Translations under genes and position numbers: made by a program | The notes under the pieces: model-generated | What the model saw: the letters and a program-made list of their open reading frames with translations, nothing else | What the model was told of the DNA's origin: nothing | Database searches by the model: none | Part shown: positions 35,340 to 48,478 of the stretch, one piece after another | Numbering within the stretch: position 1 is the stretch's first letter | Layout of the letters: each line of letters opens with the position of its first letter | From: Grammothele lineata | Lineage: Eukaryota; Basidiomycota; Agaricomycetes; Polyporales; Polyporaceae | Assembly (NCBI GenBank): GCA_002150815.3 | Contig: NDFF03000160.1 | Location: forward strand, 60,824-124,823 | DNA length: 64,000 bases | Direction: 5' to 3'

Positions 35340-36891
35340 CGTTAGAGGTGAGAGGGCGGTAAACGGGAGTGGCACAGAAGGCGAAGAGGAGAACCGTTTG
35401 ACTCGAAGGGAGCGAACGATGCCCTCCACTGAACCACCGACCCACCTTTTTATACCTAGGATGCGGTCAGCGATCCTGGGTTGGAGACCGAATGGCGATC
35501 GAACGTGACGGTCGAATGAACGTCGACAGCTGACTCCCGCCTCTGCTCCTTCTGGACGTACCACTGCCCAACGCAGACGGACCCTAGGCGTACGGACAGC
35601 AAATGACGCGCAGGCGAGGAGCATCGACCGCGCGCCCGAGAAGGCCGAGTGGGCGGGACCGCCGAGAAGCCCGCGCGCGTCTACTCGCCCACGTCAGGAC
35701 CCGCCAGGCGCGCTCCATGACGGTGTCAGACTCGTTTTGAGCGTCGGTTTGTCACTTGGGGCTGGACGTCGAATTGCATGGGATCGGGAAACGGAGGGCT
35801 CTGTTGCAGCAGTCAATTTGGAGGAAGAGGATCCTCGGGTTCCGCTCGCACGTGGCATGCAGTGCTAATAGTCTTCCTCGCAACTCAGGAGGACGTACTC
35901 CCAAACGTTGTCTTGTTGAACTCTGAGCGAGGTTGTCGTCTGGAACACAACTCGCATTAACTGACCGACGAACCCGATATAACGTCGAACCAAAACACGC
36001 ACAATACCCAAGGTGGCGAGCGATCATCAACCTTGTCTCGCAAGCTTCAAAGACCGCGGTCCACCACCACATGCGATGGAGGAGCACAGCTCAACCAGAG
36101 TCCCGCCCGACAAAAGCATACGTCCTAGAAAAGCTCAATTGATATCCGCGAACAAGACCCAGCTGGCAGCGGCGGCGACACCGGCGACAGTGGCGGCGGG
36201 GGCAGCTACTGCGGCAGCACTATAATACACGAACGGGTCATTATGTTAGTATCGTGAGGGGTTTGCAGAGGGAAGCGGACAGTGACACGGTAGCCTGGGC
36301 CAGCATACAGCCGGTACCAGACGAATGCAACGGGATGGAAGGGATAGGGGAATAGGGAGGACAGGGCGGGACGGGGAATAGGGTGAGGGGACTAGAGGAC
36401 CGAACGGACGCTATGCGGTATGTACAGAACGAATGGAAAGTGCGTGATTATATGCGATGCAAAGCCGGTGCGAAAGCAAATGGACAAGCGAGGATCGACC
36501 GAACGCCGAGACCGAGGCTGGGATGGATGAGGGAGAACCGTGATGCACAGAAGTTGTATGTGTGGAATCTGGATGGATGGAGGGAGGGAACTGGACGCGG
36601 GGGATATGCACAATACGGGGAATAATACGATACGAGACTGGGGAATGCCGTCGTTGAGGATCATGAGCAACCGTGAAAGAGAAAGATCAATGATGGTGAT
36701 GAGCTGATGCGTCTACGCGGAGGACGATGCGAATGCTAGATGAGAAGCAGAGATGGCAAAGTGTAACTGCGATTGGGGAAAAGGCGGAGCACGAAGAGCG
36801 ATGAAGACGATATCGAAGGACGAGAATGGATGGTCCTCTGGGCGGTATGAATTTAACGTCCACGCACCCGAACGACAGCACCACCGCGCCT
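35340..36891. other. Intergenic region with pyrimidine-rich - strand
   Basis: 1.55 kb between the Rds1-like start and the stop of the 735-residue gene. On the - strand the part 36240-36890 is pyrimidine-rich and looks like 3' untranslated or intron sequence. It contains one candidate terminal exon (36141-36231). Confidence 0.5.
36141..36231 (-). other. Candidate small terminal coding exon
   Basis: On the - strand a branch-site-like CTAAC near 36258 and a TATTATAG acceptor precede an open stretch of about 30 codons: Ala-rich hydrophobic (AAAVAAPAATVAGVAAAAS) then WVLFADIN and a TGA. It looks like the last membrane segment of a small protein or an alternative 3' end of the 735-residue gene, whose frame would join in phase if GTGAAG next to its stop were used as a donor. 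The intron would be ~660 bases, long for this genome, so the call is weak. Confidence 0.25.
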
Positions 36892-39099
36892 TCACCGACA
36901 TGACAGCGGTACGTCCTCGCCCATCCACGCCCTCTCCGAGCGTGGGATGTCCATCCCGAGCGTGAACTCAGGCCCGCCCTCGCGCGCGAACGCGTCGTGG
37001 TCATCGAGCACGACCGGTACCTGCACCTTCACCGCCGTCCGCTTGCTCAACGGCTGGCACAGAAGCGAGTTCGGCGGCAGCCCGCCACCCTGTCGTTGCT
37101 GCGGCTGGACGGGTTCTGGTGCAGGGCGTTCCCGACGGATGCTCTTCGTCCGGGTCCGCGACATAGGGTGCAGGTGCGTGTACGCGTTCGCCGGGGGTTC
37201 GGGGGTGGCGGTGGCAGAAGGGTCGGGGCGAGGGAAGACGTACAGGCCGCTCTCGAGGTCGAACTCCTGCACATCCCTCCACTCGTCTTCGTCGTACTCA
37301 TCCAGGCCCTGCCCGAACTCAGGTCCGAGCCCGTGATGGTGCTGGAAGCCCGCGTTCGCTCCCGCGTCCTCGTCCTCCTCGTCCTCCTCACAGACCGGGA
37401 AGAGCTGCGCGTCCATCTCCTTCGTGACCGCCTTGACGCCAACATGCACGCCGAACTCCGCGAAGACCTCAGACGTGCCCATGAACGACGGCCTGCTTCC
37501 ACCATGAGAGCGAGAGGAAGTCGCCGCCGGCTCCTGCGCCTGCATCTGCACCACCATGTCCGCCGTGATGGGCTCGCACCGCGCGAGATGCGAGCTCCTG
37601 AACGGCGTCGCGAGCCCGAGGAGAGACATGGACGCGCCGCCGACGTAGTCGCGCGAGCTCCACGCCCGACGGCGGCTCTTGACCTCGAGTATGGACAGGT
37701 TCGAGTCGTACGCGGGGCCGCAGGCGATCTGGCGCGGCGTCGAGCCCATCTTGGAGAGGATGTTCTGGAGACGCGAGCGGAGGTTGCCGAGCGTGTGGTA
37801 CGTGGCGAGGTCGAAGTCGTATTCGGGAGATGGAGGCGACGGGCTCCGAGGGACTTGAGGAGCACTCTTCGTGTCCAGAGGAGGGAGTCGGGAGGGGCCA
37901 CCTTGGGAAGACACGAAAGCCGGTGCAAACGGCGAGGGGATAGGCGAGTCGGTGGGTGTATGCACCGACGACCCGTCCGTCTCCGTGCTCACGCTCGTCG
38001 CGCTGACAGTAGCGAGGTCGTCATCCTCCTCCGCGTCCCTCGACGTCGTCGAGCACGTCTGGCGGACCGCACGCACGGACGACCCGAGCGCGTGGCCCAT
38101 CCCACGCGCGTTCGCCTCCGACATCATTTCCCGCATCCGCTCCTCCGTGCGCCGCAGGAGGCTCCGGCAGGCCCACGCCGGGAACATTCCCGGAGGGAAG
38201 CCGTACATCTGAGCGAGTCCGCCAGGAGGGCACTGGATGTCCACGAAAGATGGAGAGCCGGTTGTTGAGAAGACTGGCAGGACGTAGCGCCGCATGATGT
38301 CAACGAGCGTCGAGCGCGCCTGCTGTCGTAGAAGCTCGTGCGGCAGATACGGCTTGGCGTGTCGTGAGGGAGGGAGAGGCGACCTTGGCCGGATCTGGAG
38401 GGGGAATGCCGACGTCATTGGCGAGTCCAGCACGGTGGGTGACGCTGGCGGCGACTGCTGGGTACGGGAAAAGGTGGATAGCGTCCGCGAGTGGGAGGAA
38501 GAGGGGATTTTGATGGCGGGAAGCGTGGAGGCGCGATTGGGGTTGTCGGAAAGAGCACCCTTGACTGCGGCGAACAATGACGAAAACAACGATCGTTGAC
38601 GCTTGTGGGCCTTCCCAGACACCGTCGACACTGGTGACACAGGTGCCGAGTGGACACCGGTGCCTGCATGGCGGCCCCTCATTGCCTCCGACGACTTCAT
38701 CTTCTCTTGCAGGCTAAGCTCTGCCGCATGCTGTACCAGCGAGACGACATTCTCGAGAGCGGATAGACAGCACTTCGGACCACGTTCCGACGGAAGCGGC
38801 CAGGAGATGGAGTGGCCGTCGACGAACGTGCAGGTGATGATGAGGTCAGCGACGTCGAAGATGAGCTCGCTGATGAGGCCGGTATGCCAAGCCGCCTTGT
38901 CCAGCGCATGCAGATCGCGAGGGAGGTCGACCATGAATCCTTCCTCTTGAAGCATCTCCACCGTCTGCGTCTGCATATGCCATGACTGGCATACTTCCGG
39001 GATCTTTTGACGTTCATTTGCGGAAGACGTGGGATCGGGGAAGAGGAGGACGAAGAGAATGTTCGGGTGGGGGTACTCCGGCTTCAACCGGATTTGCAT
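36892..39099 (-). CDS. Unrecognised 735-residue protein
   Basis: Single open frame from ATG 39099. Residues 1-150 look folded (MQIRLKPEYPHPNILFVLLFPDPTS, later LISELIFDVADLIITC and LENVVSLVQHAAELSL). The rest is mostly low-complexity: a Ser/Pro-rich stretch around 165-260, a second folded-looking block with RQQARSTLVDIMRRYVLPVF and YGFPPGMFPAWACRSLLRRTEERM around 260-350, Ser/Pro/Thr linkers, a block LATYHTLGNLRSRLQNILSKMG, and an acidic segment EEDEEDEDAG. No signal peptide, membrane segment or catalytic motif was recognised. The stable hydrophobic blocks in a disordered chain suggest an intracellular scaffold or regulator. The length without introns and the good codon continuity make it a real gene. 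Confidence 0.75.
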   Translation of the reverse strand: MQIRLKPEYPHPNILFVLLFPDPTSSANERQKIPEVCQSWHMQTQTVEMLQEEGFMVDLPRDLHALDKAAWHTGLISELIFDVADLIITCTFVDGHSISWPLPSERGPKCCLSALENVVSLVQHAAELSLQEKMKSSEAMRGRHAGTGVHSAPVSPVSTVSGKAHKRQRSLFSSLFAAVKGALSDNPNRASTLPAIKIPSSSHSRTLSTFSRTQQSPPASPTVLDSPMTSAFPLQIRPRSPLPPSRHAKPYLPHELLRQQARSTLVDIMRRYVLPVFSTTGSPSFVDIQCPPGGLAQMYGFPPGMFPAWACRSLLRRTEERMREMMSEANARGMGHALGSSVRAVRQTCSTTSRDAEEDDDLATVSATSVSTETDGSSVHTPTDSPIPSPFAPAFVSSQGGPSRLPPLDTKSAPQVPRSPSPPSPEYDFDLATYHTLGNLRSRLQNILSKMGSTPRQIACGPAYDSNLSILEVKSRRRAWSSRDYVGGASMSLLGLATPFRSSHLARCEPITADMVVQMQAQEPAATSSRSHGGSRPSFMGTSEVFAEFGVHVGVKAVTKEMDAQLFPVCEEDEEDEDAGANAGFQHHHGLGPEFGQGLDEYDEDEWRDVQEFDLESGLYVFPRPDPSATATPEPPANAYTHLHPMSRTRTKSIRRERPAPEPVQPQQRQGGGLPPNSLLCQPLSKRTAVKVQVPVVLDDHDAFAREGGPEFTLGMDIPRSERAWMGEDVPLSCR

Positions 39100-40141
39100 G
39101 ACGAGATATTAGGAATATTACGGTATGATAATGACTGTGGGTTCAGCGGATGCAGGGGGGTATAATCTGCACGGTCTTCCAGTCAGCCGATGCAGAGCAC
39201 GATAAACCGAAACTCACTTGGTATGAATGAATGAAGGTCCTCTAGGGAGACTGACAACACCCGTGATGGTTCTCTGCTTCGATATACGCGAAAATGTGAA
39301 CCAAGCAGACCGCACCATGGAAATGAAAGCGACGGTGGATTGGGATTTGACAGTTGCGTTGTCGAGGTCATCAAAAGACCGAGTGTGATTCCGGAGGTGG
39401 ACGCGCCGGTACGATGCATGTTGACGGAGCAGAATACCGGGGGAACGTTGGAGAGCAAAAACGGGCATTTGGCACGATACGAGGGAAGACAGCAGAAGCG
39501 ATGGAAGGATTGAAGGTGGATGCCCGGTGGTTGTGAAGACGAGCATGACGGGGAAAGAAGAAAGACGAAAACGATGTGCATTTCATTCAGACAAGTCACG
39601 ACGCGTTTCGATGAAGAACACGCACCTGTTGAATACGACCCAGCAAGTGCAAGCCAAGGTTTCCGTCGACGTGCAAGTTGCGTGTTTCGCAGAGGGTGGT
39701 GAGTGGCAGCGGGGCAGTTGCAGAGGCGCATACAATGAGCGAGGACGACGGCGTGAAGAGAGAAGGGGAAGAATAGAGGGCTGGTTTAATCAAAGTTTGA
39801 ATGACGGCTCCGTAAGCGAGCACACCCACCTAAAACACGGCGACCACAGCGACCACAGCGGCAAGAAAGCGAGAGGAGGCCGAAGTGGGTCGGGCGGGCG
39901 GCAGTGGCACGGGAGACCGAAAGCGGGAAAAAGCGGGAAGACACAGAGCACAAGTCAATCAGAGCGCGCTGAGCACCGTCGGAGACGACGAGCACGCACC
40001 TGGAGACGACGGCGGACGGGGGACGACGTTCGGGGTCGTCGGGTCGGGGGACGCTCGAGAGGCGGAACGCCCTGGCCTTCATTATATGTGATTACATAAT
40101 ACACCCGAAAAAGCATGCCGCCCATAGCCGCGCCAGCCGCG
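39100..40141. other. Intergenic region between the 735-residue gene and PNP
   Basis: 1.0 kb, 5' side of the 735-residue gene and 3' side of PNP (both on the - strand). Contains a short CGACCACAG direct repeat near 39841. No gene recognised. Confidence 0.5.
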
Positions 40142-41698
40142 CTAGCGAGCGTTCGCGCCGTCGGCCGCGATCAGCTCGACAATCTTCTCGACGAGCGACC
40201 TCATCACCTCCGCCTTTGCCCTGCCAATCAGGAGCACCTCCTCGTGCGACACCGTCGCTTCCTCCGCGCGCTGCACCGGTTTCCCCGCAAGCTGCAATTG
40301 CCGAAGCCAGCACTCAGCGTCGCGCGCCGGAGAGACGTCGAAGACAGCGGAAGACGCACCTCCGCCTCGACCTCCGCCTTGATGCTCCTGTAGCTGTCGG
40401 GGATGACGACCGCGTTCGTGACCAGGCTCAGGACGAGCACCTCCAGCCCTTCCTCCTTCCCAGCAAGCACCTCCGGGATCGTGCTCATCCCCACGACGTC
40501 CGCTCCGGCGTTCCTGAGCATCCTTCCCTCCGCCGGAGTCTCGTACGTCGGCCCTGATACCCACGCGTACACACCTTCGGCAAGGGCGCTTGCACCAAGC
40601 TGGAGTTTGTGCGCGGCCAGGAACGCGAAGCGGCGAAGAGCGGTCGAGTACGCAGACGAGAGGGGCAGGAAGCGCTGGTACTGGGGGCCCACTGTCGGGC
40701 CAAGCAGAGGGTTCATGCCCGTCAGGTTGGGGAATGCGATGTGGTCTTGTATCACGACGACTACGACAACCATGATGAGCGTGAATACGTCTCGAGTGAG
40801 CGGCCGTGTCCAGTTGAATCATACATGTCATTCGCGGAGTATGGGGAGACGCAGACGTGCATAGACCTTATAATGCGAGAGACGGGCTCCCCATGGTGGA
40901 ACGACGAGTATCGTAACCAACGCTCAAGTACCAGAAAGTTCTCTCCCGCACGCCTCGGAAGGAGTTCATCGGAAGCAATGGTCCACCATCACATCCGCAT
41001 CGGTTGCGCGAAAAATATGGCGACGATACGGAACGCCACCGTAGAGACAAAAATACGCACTAGTTCCAACCGCGAGGTCCTTGTTGAGGGCACCAGCAGC
41101 ATTAGTGACTACACGGTGGTTTTAATTCTGTCAGCACTGAAACGACCGAGCATAGAGCCGCTCTTTGCTCACTGATAAGGTGGCGTACGCCCAGACGGGC
41201 CATTACGCGGATAGGATAGATCACGGTTGAAAGACCATGGCCTTCATAAGGGTGCAACTGTCTACCCGACAGGATGAGGGGCTTTCCTTGGAGAGAGAGA
41301 GGGAGGGAGGGTTGGGGAGACAGGCAGACGTACGCGTCCGAGCATGACCACGACCGGCGTGCCTTCTCCCGGACCGATCAGGCCGAACGCGAGAGCACTC
41401 TTGTGTCCCGGAACTACAGAGGGTCACCAGCGACGTCCAATGGAAGGACAAGCAATGGTGAGAGTAAGTTGCGACGCGAGAGAAAGTACAACACACCGGT
41501 GCTCTTCCCAAATCCCGGTAGCGCGGAATAAGGCACCTCGATGACATCGCGCATGGCAGCGGCGAGGGTGTGGAGGCCCGAGCCGCACACGATGCCGACG
41601 TGCGGCTTGTTGAGCCTCTCAGGGACGAGCGACTTGAGGGTCGTTAGCGTCTCCTCGAAGGGAAGCGAGTGGTGTTCAGGGTGTTTAGCGAAAGACAT
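40142..41698 (-). CDS. Purine nucleoside phosphorylase
   Basis: Six exons: 41497-41698, 41334-41413, 41173-41257, 41061-41108, 40360-40760 and 40142-40291, about 321 residues. It splits purine nucleosides with phosphate into base and ribose-1-phosphate in purine salvage. Motifs of the trimeric PNP family are all present: GIVCGSGLHTLA (phosphate loop), FGKSTVPGHKS, HPYEGH, ITNAAGALN, AEGVYAWVSGPTYETPAE, GADVVGMSTIPEV and LSLVTNAV. The phosphate-loop GSGLG is GSGLH here. The start MSFAKHPEHHS is the only ATG that keeps the N-terminal block. Cytosolic, no targeting signal seen. It is divergent from the manganese peroxidase gene with a 3 kb gap. Confidence 0.9.
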
Positions 41699-44517
41699 GC
41701 CGGCCTGGGAATCGAACTAGTGGAGGGTCGAGGTGGTGATATTCTCACAGAACGTTCAGTGAAGTGCGTGGGGGTGTCACCGGGGAACTGGGTAGGATGT
41801 ACCGCTCGTGGAGAGGAAAGATGGTGGCAGAAGGAGACAGAGATAGCGGCAGCGGCTCTGAAGATCTAATGGCTGAATCGATTGCGGGCCAAATTGCCCT
41901 TGCCGGATAAGGCAAGGAGGCAGAGTATGTCGCGCCACCGGCATTTCCCGCAGCCGAAGCCGGCTAGGCACAACGCACCGCTGGCGTCATCCACGCTTGT
42001 CTTGCACTTGTCTACGTCCTTCTCATCTCCGTTCACGTTTTGTGAGAGCCGCTTTCCTCCCGTGAGCTCGACAATTGGTTCAAAATACACATGACTCAAC
42101 TGAAGGTGATTGCTTCCGCCGTTTCACACCTCTAGTAGCCTCGGGTGACCCACTGCCGGGCTCGGTGGTACACTGCCGGACCTGGTGGCTCACTCCGCCC
42201 CCGAGGCATATTATGTACAGGACTGGCAGCGAGATCACTCATTAGCGCTGACAGTGTATACGGATCAGAAACCCTCTAACTCGTACTTCTGCGAAATTTC
42301 GGCCGAGAGGGTTTCCATACCCCGGTTTTGTCACCTTGGTGCTTTGTACAGTATACGCCTATGCGCGTGTTTGAAGGAGTCGAACGCTCAGGCAGACCAT
42401 GTCCGTGTTTGGCATCAACAGGCTTTCACTTCACACTGGTCAATGCCCGTTCAGACGCCCGCGATCTGACGCTGCAAGGTACGCCTATGGCAGCTCCTTT
42501 CATTAGCATGGGTACCTGACGGGCCCGGGGTGCCCTCGTTCTCACAGTAGTGGCCGCGATCCGAGCGATACATCGCGAGTGCCTTGACGGTATGTCAGTC
42601 TATTTCCGTCGCGCTCATGTAAATATGGACGTGCCTCTTACGGAACTCGAGCTTCTCCGTAAGTTCATGAGCGAGGAGTAGAGTTTCCGATCCCGCCGGC
42701 TCTCCTCGGAGCGGCTTAACACAGACGGGTACTTGTGGGCTGATGAGGCTGTGTATGTGGCATCTCTCCTTAGAACGCGCTAACAGAGACCTCCAGAAAT
42801 GTCAACATGGGCGACTGCGCTTACTGCGTACTACCAGCGCCCCAGCGCTGGCGACCCGCTCGCTCATCCTGGAGAAGAGTCGGTGTAAGGAGCAGCTTCA
42901 AGCCCTCCGTTTCAGAGTACCACATGGCACTTCTGGCAAAGCGCACAGGTCCAAGATCCCGACAACAGCTTCTTGACGTGCGTGGGTGTCCGTCACGATG
43001 ACCGCCCTTAGAATGAATGAGGGGTGCATTTCAAGGTTTTACATGTGGGTACAAGGTTCACGTGTCTGAATTGTAGGGTGATTGCTCTCGTGCTGGCCCT
43101 CTCGTGTTGAAGGCATCTCAAGTTGTCAATCATTCTGCGTTCAAGTCGACTCCGAGTCTCACAGAATTCGGAAATGCGATCAAGTATTCGGAGTGAGCCA
43201 AAGTGACGTGGGCGCCGTCCTTCAATGTTGCGAGTTCCCTCGATCTGGGTCGTTCACAGGTGACTGGAGCTGTGAGCTAAGTGTGAATGCTGAGGACATA
43301 CACCTTCAGCATTCCGCGTTCATGTCGTGTGAAGCTTTCGCAGAAGCGTTCCGACCGGGTCCGGCCTCGGCTCCATTGCAGCTTCCCTCTTTTGGTCATG
43401 CACCGCATCGCCACATATCCCACGTGGCAGGTCTGGGAACGGAACGCCTCGGCTGGAGCTCGGCTTGTCCTCAGCCAACTTGGCTTGCTACGCTGACGAC
43501 GCCAAGGTTTCAACCACCACGTCTGCGGTCAACGCCCTCGGTCCCGGAGTCCAAGCCCACTGCGTGTCATGGTTTGTCGCTACACAACTTCTCTTCAGCT
43601 GGCTTGCTCATAACTACCGTAGCACTCACAATTGCATGTCGCTCTCACCAGTGTTGGCGCTGTTGTTCCAGCCTCAACAATTTCTCACGTCGTCGACACA
43701 CGCTGCATTGCTCTCCCGGCCAGACGCAACATCTGTGCATAGTTCACCGAGTGAGGACGCTGTCTTCGTACCATCTTCCATACCTTCGGCGTGAGAGCCC
43801 CTGCCGCCCCGGTATCCGGTCCTCGACACGGAGCGCACTCCCCGGAGCGAGCGCGGGACTCTCTTTGGACGTCCCGCCCATGCCAATCATCCCGAAACTC
43901 CCATCGACGTCCGCCGACGCGACGCGCCCGCCCCTCCTGTCCCCAAGCGGGCCACTGTCGCCGGCCGTCGTGCTGACGCAGTGATCGCCCTCTCTGCGGT
44001 GCGACCCGCCCCCGCGCCCGTCGACTTCGACCGCCGCACAAATTCCCAACCAAGCCTCGGCCTTGGGAGATGCAGCGTCAGGAACGCCACATACACGACG
44101 TCGGCGGCGCCTTTGGATACCCGCACCCCTGCCGCCCCCGGGTGCATTCGCTGAAGCCGTGCATGGCGAGCGCGTCGCACGCGTGCGGGGCTACTCTGTG
44201 TCCCCCTTCCAGCACGGAGAATGTATGCTTGAGGGCGGTGACCGCAGTATGGCCGTGGGACTGCGGCGCCGTGTTTTCGCCGTCGGGTTGCGTTCTTGCC
44301 AGGGTCTGCGCCGCCCGCCCGCGCGTAGGGGTACGTGCATGACTCCTCCACGAGCTCTGTACCTGTGTGGGTGCGAGCGACACAAGCAGACAGGTATGTG
44401 AACCGTCGCGTCGATACTCGGCGAGCGGTGCTTATTCGCAATCTATCAGCGCCCCATTGGCCACGGACGTCAGGGCTTCACTGAGTGCTCACTCTGACAT
44501 GCACGAATGCGGACGTG

Positions 44518-44524
44518 TGCACCC
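44518..44524 (+). promoter_or_regulatory. Metal-response-like element
   Basis: TGCACCC matches the TGCRCNC core described upstream of manganese-induced peroxidase genes. It lies 55 bases upstream of the TATA box. A second match on the opposite strand lies at 44140-44146. A 7-mer can occur by chance. Confidence 0.3.
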
Positions 44525-44578
44525 CTTGTACACAGATGACAGAGTATCTCTGCCTCCCGGGAGTCGGGCCTAGAGCAG

Positions 44579-44585
44579 TATAAAA
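44579..44585 (+). promoter_or_regulatory. TATA box of the peroxidase gene
   Basis: TATAAAA about 134 bases upstream of the ATG at 44719, followed by a pyrimidine-rich leader. Typical of highly inducible secreted-enzyme genes in basidiomycetes. Confidence 0.65.
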
Positions 44586-44718
44586 CCTGCAACACCCTCA
44601 CCGACATTCCTCAGCTCAGTGCTCTTTCCTCTCCTGCCTTCCAGTCTTTCCTTCACTGGACTCAGTCGACACTCGACCTTTTACTAGTGCACTTTCCTTG
44701 AGTTTTAATACCTTCGAC

Positions 44719-46259
<1,541 letters not shown>

Positions 46260-46721
46260 ACGGTGGAAGCCTTGTGGAGACCTTTCTCCCTCTACAATCA
46301 TTCAGGTTATAATCTGAAGAATCGTCCTCTTTCTTTAATCCTGTGTAAATCGTTACGATATGGTTTGCTAATCGGGATCAGAACACCATCCAGTCTCTCC
46401 CTATCACTTTCTGCTGTCCAATCACTCGCTCCTTTGGATCGGGTATTTATTGGGTCTCATCAGTAGCTTCTTGGTATAATTGTCTTGGTTGTACACGTAG
46501 TACGTGGCGTACACGCCCTCCGAAACAAGCCAATGGATATATGTTGCAGTCGCATTACTCCTGGATTCCTACAACAATGTTTTACACGAAGTCCTCACAA
46601 ACTCCTCAAACTCTAGTGGGCTTAGATTCGCAGACGCGAATCTGATAGATTGAGATACATAGTTTTAGGATTGACTCGACACGAAACCGCTTTGAGCATG
46701 CCACTGGATCTACTTCTCGTT
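46260..46721. other. Convergent intergenic gap
   Basis: 460 bases between the stops of the peroxidase and copy 7. A dyad GATTCGCAGACGCGAATC lies near 46626; nothing else stood out. Confidence 0.45.
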
Positions 46722-48478
46722 CTACTCTGTCAACGTAGTAGCTGTATTATCTGCACCCTCGCTACCATTGTTCTCCTCCTCTGAGAGCTCGCTAGGCCTC
46801 ACGAAATGATCAGAGGGAAGGGATGCGCCCATGGAACCTATAACGCGTTGGAAGACAAGCGTTCCAGCCTCGTGGCTTGAGGACGTATTATCACATTCTC
46901 TGGTCGCTGATTGCAGGTGCAGCATGAAGCGCGAAATCAGAATGGATGTGAGGCTAGTAATATGTAGAGAACGTAGTCAGTATGGTGGCTTCAAGAAGGA
47001 GTACTATGTCGGTGCGTAGTGCACACGACAGCACGTACGGATCTGTGAATGCGGATATGACGCTTGTGTTTCCGTTTGCAGCACCTGCCTGAGCATCGGG
47101 ATGAGTAATGCAGTTCTTACGATACATCTTTAAACACACCTCTGAGAGGAGCGTCAGGGTAAGGTGTAGTGCGTTCAGCGCCAGGAGAATCCTTAATACA
47201 CCAATTATATTCTTATCGTTGAAGTCAGCACCAGTTGTTGACAGGAAACGTACACGAAGTAGATTGTTCCTGAAACATTCGAGTCCAGTGGGTAAGCGCT
47301 ATGCGAGTATCGTCGTCGGCAATTGTCTTTCTCACCGTCTATCAGCAAGATGTTCGATAGCGTGTTCTTGTATAAGGAATTCCCAGACTGTCCTCTGACG
47401 AGTTTATACCAAGTGGTACAAACTACGATGCAGTCTGCCAGCATCATGGTTGCGCGAGAGAAGATAGTCACTGAGGGACGTCTTCAGCATGCTTCTGCCA
47501 AGTGTATCCCACACTTGAACAGTGTGCTTACACCTGCCATAATTTAATGAGTCATCACGACAGACACCTAGTTCTTGGAGAAACGCACAATGTTTCCTCA
47601 TTAAGAGATATATCTAAACCTACTACTCCGCCCACAACCGGATCATCGAAGAAAGACGATTTCCAGAACTGGACCTAGGCATTCGTTGTTACAAGTGGAC
47701 TATCAGGCGATGAGTTCAACCGTGACGTACCGTATTCAATCCAACCGGAACTATAGAGAGAATGAACACTACCAATGCGAGGAGTCGACTCCTGCTGAGG
47801 GCGAACGTTCGCATAGCCGAAAATGCTGCCAAGGTGTCCTATGTGAGCGTTCTATCAACAAACTCGGTGAATGTACGCACCTGCCCACAAGACATACATC
47901 GACAAACTGGCCGCTGACTGTGTGAGCACTAGAGCCAGGGTGCTGTAGTGATCGCATTATGTACAAGTATTATATAATCTATCATTGTGCGCTCGGCACT
48001 TACCCCTACAACAACACAAACAAGGGAAAAGGTCGTTTATAACGTCGACATCAGATTTGAATTTTGGATTCTATTTGGACCTACCTCAGCGCCGAATGAA
48101 ATTGAGGAATCGATGATGATGACCAAGCAGCAGTTGGCCAGGAGGTTGAGGTAGCGGTTTGCGAAGAAGAGAATGGTTGCACCGGTGACCTTACTCGACC
48201 AGAAATAATTCACCTCTATGCCAAGCGTGATAATGTGTTCATAGAGCACAAATACTAGTATAGTCTTCATCAGAACATATCGAATTAGGGAATACGTTCC
48301 AGCTCTTGCCTGTTCCCGCAATGTCGCAGTAGTTCCCTAGGAGACTGTCAAAGTATGGTACACTGGATTAGCAGCCGCTTGGGGGCGTTGTTGTAATTCA
48401 GGGCGTTTAGTGCATGAGAGAAGCTCACTTGCTAATAAATTCCTCAATTACTGCTGAGGAGTCCGCTTGCGACGACAT
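46722..48478 (-). CDS. DUF6533 family membrane protein, copy 7
   Basis: Exon 1 is 48429-48478 (50 nt, MSSQADSSAVIEEFIS), exon 2 is 48310-48344 (35 nt, LLGNYCDIAGT) with a GC donor (CAG then GCAAGA). Exon 3 has FVLYEHIITLGIEVNYFW and FFANRYLNLL, with its donor at 48084. Later blocks: a SR.TMMLADCIVVCTTWYKL exon, the 16-nt micro-exon 47254-47269 (GTIYF), and a last exon ending in VFQRVIGSMGASLPSDHF and an acidic tail. The tail (SDHF, EEENNG, NTATT) and the GC donor show that it belongs with copies 2-5, although it is on the other strand and 22 kb away. No break seen. Confidence 0.85.

Larger units (their letters stand above)
41699..44718. other. Intergenic region between PNP and manganese peroxidase
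   Basis: 3.0 kb. No gene recognised although several overlapping open frames occur on both strands at 43.0-44.4 kb, which is GC-rich. Near 42148-42190 a 20-21-base unit (CACTGCCGG..C.GGTGG) is repeated two to three times imperfectly. The right end holds the peroxidase promoter. Confidence 0.5.

Noticed and set aside
37001..38268. 423-codon open frame on the + strand
   Set aside because: Lies fully antisense to the 735-residue gene; Arg/His-rich composition is typical of a shadow frame in GC-rich coding DNA.
43082..43984. 300-codon open frame on the + strand upstream of the peroxidase
   Set aside because: No ATG at its start, competing frames of similar size on both strands, and no recognisable motif.
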